From the NCBI GenBank assembly GCA_036787835.1, contig DAIQON010000003.1, positions 1 to 64,000 of the forward strand: a stretch of DNA of 64,000 nt, in the 5' to 3' direction. How positions within the stretch are numbered: position 1 is the first letter of the stretch; the number at the start of each line of letters is the position of its first letter. The notes beneath the pieces were generated by a model, which saw only the letters and a list, made by a program, of their open reading frames with translations, searched no databases and was not told where the DNA came from. This stretch comes from DAIQON01 sp036787835 (GTDB lineage Bacteria; Patescibacteriota; Saccharimonadia; Saccharimonadales; UBA4665). Below, in pieces: positions 60,495 to 64,000 of the stretch. Made by a program: the position numbers and the translations under genes.

Positions 60495-62273
60495 CTAATG
60501 AGTTTTAGGCTCGACATAGCCATCGTTTATTAGCATATGAGCAAGATCAGCAAATACGGGCTGCCCGCCTAATGCACCGGCGTATCCTGGTACATTAGGC
60601 TTTGTGTTAAAGACTACGATTACATACTGAACCTTATCGCCACCAACGAAGCCTACGTATGTGCCGTCATATATATTGGAATAATAGCCACCTCCTGGTT
60701 GAGCAATTTGAGCAGTACCGGTTTTACCACCTACGATATAGTCTGAACTAAAATTCATAAAGCCATATCCTTCATGAAGATAGGTAGTAACTACATTTTC
60801 CATCAGAGGAATCATTTCTGGACCTACCTTGGAACTAACAACGTGCTTCTCAACAACTTTTGGCTGATTTGGAGTGGTTTTACCGTCTGGACCAATAGTT
60901 GATGCTATAAGGCTTGGTTGATAATAGGTACCTCCATTTAAGATGCTCGAGACTGCTGCTGCCTCTTGAAGTGCTGTAATCTGAACCCCCTGCCCGAATG
61001 CGGTTTCGGCATACGTTAGATCAATACTTGGGTCTGAAAAGTCTGGCTGTGGCACATAACCTGCTGACTCATATCCCTGCTCTACATTTGTTGGCTGGCC
61101 TAAACGGAAGCGGTTAACCATGTAGTTGTACCAGTTGTTGATCCCCTTGGAATCAATTTGCCCGCCACCCATTTGCATCAGTTCCCATACTGCACCCGTA
61201 TTAAGTGATAGGGCTAATAAGCTAGCTATGTTCTGTTGCCTAGCCCCACCATCTTGCTCAATGTCAGTAATATTAAAGCCATCAACCACCCAGTGAGCTG
61301 GATCATAAAAGCTAGTATTTGGCTGAATAACTCCTTGATCGAGGGCTGCAGAGGTAGTTAATAGCTTCATGCTCGATCCGGGCTCAATGGCATTAGAAAC
61401 GGCAGCGTTTTGGAACAAGCTCGGATCTGTTACGTTCTGATAATTACTGGGGTCATATGTTGGGTAATTAGCCATCGCTTTAATTTGCCCAGTCGACGGA
61501 TCAATGATTACTGCACTTAAGCCTTGAGACTTTGTTGCTTTATATTCGTTAGCAAGAATCTGTTCCATCTGCGACTGCATCCCAAGATCCATGCTTAAAA
61601 CAAGATTACTGCCATTTTTTGGGGCAGACTCTATATTACCCTTAGTTGCAGCCAAAGGTACTCCGTTAGCGTCAGTTATGGCCTTTACTTTACCCGACGT
61701 ACCAGCGAGCTGTTTATTCATTGCCTGTTCGATACCGTACTCACCTACTCCATCAGCATTAACAAAACCTAGTACTTGAGATGCTAGGGTCCCTTGAGGG
61801 TAGGTCCTATAGTCCTGTGGTTCAGCACCTATTCCTGGATTTTTTAAGGCTAAGACAGCATTACTTTGATCGACTGTTAACTTCTTGGCCAAAATCTGGT
61901 AGCGGCTATTTGGAACAACCATCTTTTGGGCATATTGATTGGCATCACCACCGATAATGCTAGCAATCTTAGCCGCAGTTTGCTTGGGCTTCTTAATAAA
62001 TGACGGGTCAGCGTAGAGCGTATATAATGTTTGATTAAGTACTATGGGCACCACTTGAGAGCCGTCATTTATCTCTATAACTCCCCTGTTAGCTGGAATT
62101 TGATACTCTTTAAGTTGATCGCTAAGTGCCGCATTCTTATAGCTGGTATAGTTTAGTATCTGTACATAAAACAACCTAATAGCAAAGATAGCTATGATGA
62201 TTATAAGGCAACCATACCAGATGCGAATCCGTTTTATGGCCAATATTTTATTGTTTATGTTTTTGGGGAACAT
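60495..62273 (-). CDS. ftsI: Penicillin-binding protein (FtsI/PBP2 class B transpeptidase)
   Basis: 592 residues: a membrane helix (about 19-39), a PBP dimerisation domain, then a transpeptidase domain with Ser300-x-x-Lys303 (EPGSSMKLL), Ser356-Leu-Asn358 and Lys517-Thr-Gly (GGKTGTAQ). It cross-links septal peptidoglycan with FtsW. TATAAT (62282-62287) lies 8 bases before the ATG, so besides reading through from rsmH the gene may have its own promoter. Confidence 0.92.
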   Translation of the reverse strand: MFPKNINNKILAIKRIRIWYGCLIIIIAIFAIRLFYVQILNYTSYKNAALSDQLKEYQIPANRGVIEINDGSQVVPIVLNQTLYTLYADPSFIKKPKQTAAKIASIIGGDANQYAQKMVVPNSRYQILAKKLTVDQSNAVLALKNPGIGAEPQDYRTYPQGTLASQVLGFVNADGVGEYGIEQAMNKQLAGTSGKVKAITDANGVPLAATKGNIESAPKNGSNLVLSMDLGMQSQMEQILANEYKATKSQGLSAVIIDPSTGQIKAMANYPTYDPSNYQNVTDPSLFQNAAVSNAIEPGSSMKLLTTSAALDQGVIQPNTSFYDPAHWVVDGFNITDIEQDGGARQQNIASLLALSLNTGAVWELMQMGGGQIDSKGINNWYNYMVNRFRLGQPTNVEQGYESAGYVPQPDFSDPSIDLTYAETAFGQGVQITALQEAAAVSSILNGGTYYQPSLIASTIGPDGKTTPNQPKVVEKHVVSSKVGPEMIPLMENVVTTYLHEGYGFMNFSSDYIVGGKTGTAQIAQPGGGYYSNIYDGTYVGFVGGDKVQYVIVVFNTKPNVPGYAGALGGQPVFADLAHMLINDGYVEPKTH

Positions 62274-62338
62274 TAGCTACAATTATACGCTAAACATGGC
62301 CACTTTAGCAGTCCCCCTCCAGAGAAGAGATGATACTA

Positions 62339-62686
62339 CTATTGAGTGACTGTAGCGCTAGGAGTTACGGCAACCATGTTTTTGGCAACAGCACTGCCCT
62401 GAACACGACTTAGCGATTGAAGCCTAGCTGAAGCAACTTCTAGATTTTGTTTTTGACTCTCAAGCTGGTTTTGTTGTGCTTGAAGAGTATTTATTTGGTA
62501 GCCATAAGTATTGGTTTTGGTAACTTGAGTCAGATACAAAAGACCCAATAAACAACCTAGAACTATTAGGATAATGGTATTACTAATAGGGCCAACTCGT
62601 TTTTTATTTACGGCTAGACTGACTGTGTTTTGACTTCTGCCGGAGAACCGACTGCGGTTCATAGCAAGACTACTTGAGTAGGTCAT
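62339..62686 (-). CDS. ftsL: FtsL-like division protein
   Basis: 115 residues: a short basic cytoplasmic part (1-30), one membrane helix (about 34-54) and a Gln-rich coiled coil (about 60-95; INTLQAQQNQLESQKQNLEV). Size, topology and position between rsmH and ftsI match FtsL, which has almost no conserved sequence. AAGAAGAG before the ATG may act as ribosome binding site. Confidence 0.65.
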   Translation of the reverse strand: MTYSSSLAMNRSRFSGRSQNTVSLAVNKKRVGPISNTIILIVLGCLLGLLYLTQVTKTNTYGYQINTLQAQQNQLESQKQNLEVASARLQSLSRVQGSAVAKNMVAVTPSATVTQ

Positions 62687-62716
62687 ATTTTCTCTTCTTT
62701 TTTATTTTTATTTTTC

Positions 62717-62752
62717 CTATCAGACCGGGAGAATAAACTCCCGGTCTGATAG
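62717..62752. other. 15-bp perfect hairpin between rsmH and ftsL
   Basis: CTATCAGACCGGGAG (62717-62731) and CTCCCGGTCTGATAG (62738-62752) form 15 perfect pairs around the loop AATAAA. In the plus direction TTTT follows. In the direction of the dcw genes an A-rich stretch and the ftsL start follow instead. It could be an attenuator, a processing site or an mRNA stabiliser. Confidence 0.7.
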
Positions 62753-62783
62753 TTTTGTACAGATTAGTAGTTGTTAAATTACT

Positions 62784-63755
62784 TTAACCACTACCTTGTA
62801 CGCTCGGGATCTGCTTTTTACCTGAATTGGCATTAGTAGCTCCCTTCCTTTTATTGTTTATTTTCGCTGCGGCACGTAGTTTTGCGCTACGAGCTCGCGG
62901 ATTAAAGGCTAACTCATTTGGACCGGCACGGATCGGATGCTTGGTAAGCAGATTTAATGTTGAATCATAGAAGTTTCCTCCATGTTCAACAAAAAACCGC
63001 TTAATATATCGATCTTCCAGACTGTGAAAGCTAATAATGACAATTTTTCCGTCATCATTAAGTAGCTTATGCCAGATTGGAAGACTTGCTTCAAGCAAGC
63101 TTAGCTCGTCGTTAACTACAATTCTCAGTGCCTGGAAGGTTCTTGTCGCCGGATGTACCCGGCTATTTCCCTTCCACACTTGAGCCACGATCTGGGCTAG
63201 TTGGCTCGTAGAATTTAAGGGGCGATTGGCGATTATTTTATCAGCAATTTTATTTGCCTTAGGTTCTTCACCAAATTCCTTTAGTATCGAGGCAATATCC
63301 TCTTTACTGTAGCTGTTGACTATCGTTTCTGCTGTCAATGTGCCCCTCTGGTCCATTCTCATGTCCAAAGGTCCATCGTGCTGAAACGAAAAACCACGTG
63401 TGCCCTCGTTAAGGTGCGGTGACGATACGCCTAAATCCGCCAAAATCAGGTCAAACTTTCGACCCTCTTCCAAGAGCTCTTTACTGGCAGTAAAGAAGTC
63501 CTGATTAATAATCCGTGGTTTTTTGGAGCCTGGAAAAAGTTTTTCTAGACCTTGAACCACGCTTTGATCTCGATCAACAAGTACCGCTAAATCCGGTTTC
63601 CCGGTTATTGCCATTACTTCCTGAGCGTGACCGCCGTAACCAGCTGTCAAATCTAGATATGAATCCCCTGGTTTTGGAGCCAGGAACTCCATAACTTGCT
63701 CTAACATGACCGGAATGTGTTTATTATTTTTATTTTGGTTTTTATTTTGGTGCAT
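62784..63755 (-). CDS. rsmH: 16S rRNA m4C1402 methyltransferase
   Basis: 323 residues of the MraW/RsmH family: HIPVMLEQVMEFL, the SAM-binding YLDLTAGYGGHAQEVM, ILADLGVSSPHLN, FSFQHDGPLDMRMD and the C-terminal IISFHSLEDRYIKRFF. It N4-methylates C1402 of 16S rRNA and starts the dcw cluster as in many bacteria. Both ends of the protein are rich in Lys/Asn. Confidence 0.94.
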   Translation of the reverse strand: MHQNKNQNKNNKHIPVMLEQVMEFLAPKPGDSYLDLTAGYGGHAQEVMAITGKPDLAVLVDRDQSVVQGLEKLFPGSKKPRIINQDFFTASKELLEEGRKFDLILADLGVSSPHLNEGTRGFSFQHDGPLDMRMDQRGTLTAETIVNSYSKEDIASILKEFGEEPKANKIADKIIANRPLNSTSQLAQIVAQVWKGNSRVHPATRTFQALRIVVNDELSLLEASLPIWHKLLNDDGKIVIISFHSLEDRYIKRFFVEHGGNFYDSTLNLLTKHPIRAGPNELAFNPRARSAKLRAAAKINNKRKGATNANSGKKQIPSVQGSG

Positions 63756-64000
63756 TTTTCTTGTTTTTGTTTTATCAAGGTCACCTAATCAGCAGCCAAC
63801 TTTTTGTTTTTTTTGTAATTTTTGTTTTTGGTGACAAGTATATATGTATGTAAAGAAGGGATATATGAGATTTGAAAAATCTAAAAACTTCTTACTAAAT
63901 ACTTGTCGATTGAGAGACTTATGTGTGAGGTGGAGTTTTGGGAGGTGTTTTAAAAAATGTGCAAGGGTTTTTATAGTGGTGCCCTATCCTATTCCACTTG
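63756..64000. other. Upstream region of the dcw cluster (245 bp)
   Basis: No gene is seen up to the window edge. In the minus direction there is A/T-rich, homopolymer-rich sequence before rsmH. The plus strand shows GGTGG/GGGAGGTG stretches near 63930-63950 that could be MraZ-type sites, but they do not form a clear array. mraZ, if present, lies beyond the window. Confidence 0.3.

Noticed and set aside
63925..63955. MraZ-binding repeat array upstream of rsmH
   Set aside because: GGTGG and GGGAGGTG stretches are present, but spacing and sequence do not form regular repeats, and mraZ is not visible.
1..64000. CRISPR arrays, intact insertion sequences, prophage genes
   Set aside because: No spaced short repeats, transposase ORFs or phage structural genes were seen; the only mobile traces are the recombinase relic, the toxin pair and the tRNA relic.

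Overview
The window looks like chromosome of a Patescibacteria/CPR bacterium, most likely Candidatus Saccharibacteria (TM7). This is an inference from the combination of moderate AT richness, compact genes, UGA acting as stop, several small proteins with no recognisable family, a sortase, a DUF3048 protein, a heterodimeric lycopene-cyclase-like pair, and a sparse division/cell-wall cluster. No 16S rRNA gene is present to settle it.

Layout. 0-9.3 kb is mostly single small genes: a secreted trypsin-like protease, a clavaminate-synthase-like protein without its metal site, a GH15-like glycosidase, YggT, a PIG-L deacetylase, a VOC protein, a HAD phosphatase, a deaminase-like protein without its zinc site and a Nudix hydrolase. 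9.3-15.1 kb is one co-directional run: the complete oxidative pentose phosphate trio (pgl, gnd, zwf), then uppP, a CvpA/MarP-like membrane protease and a VKOR. 15.1-17.2 kb is a MacB/FtsX-type ABC exporter. 17.4-22.5 kb is a decayed accessory stretch: tRNA-Ser beside a broken serine recombinase, a Crp/Fnr regulator, a damaged histidine kinase with a perfect 371-bp tandem duplication, and two receiver proteins. 22.5-35.7 kb is housekeeping and envelope genes (flavin reductase, pyrH, xth, sortase, PEGA protein, gltX, DUF3048) with a second two-component pair. 35.8-42.5 kb is the most accessory-like part: a frameshifted 2-hydroxyacid dehydrogenase, a D-amino-acid-oxidase-like protein, unknown genes, a tRNA-Met relic, a RelE/YafQ-type toxin whose antitoxin carries a stop codon, and lycopene-cyclase-like halves. 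42.8-54 kb holds a third two-component pair (the regulator has a very long acidic tail), a pseudouridine synthase, der, pth, a structured intergenic region, topA and a sigma-region-4/HARE-HTH protein. 54.7-63.8 kb is the dcw cluster on the minus strand (rsmH, ftsL-like, ftsI, mraY, ftsW, murG, ftsQ), interrupted by two plus-strand genes and without murC-F, ftsA or ftsZ inside the window.

Two themes recur. First, many monocistronic genes have a -10 box (often extended, TGnTAnnnT) ending 6-8 bases before the start codon and no Shine-Dalgarno, so they are probably leaderless; this also corrects several start codons. Second, several genes encode recognisable enzyme folds whose catalytic or metal residues are missing (2OG oxygenase-like, deaminase-like, NAD(P)H-hydrate-dehydratase-like, hydroxyacid dehydrogenase), suggesting a stock of pseudoenzymes or slow decay. 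Nothing in the window clearly amounts to a complete novel system. The best leads are the leaderless gene set, the twin promoters at 7.6 and 8.1 kb, and the structured region at 48.5-48.9 kb.
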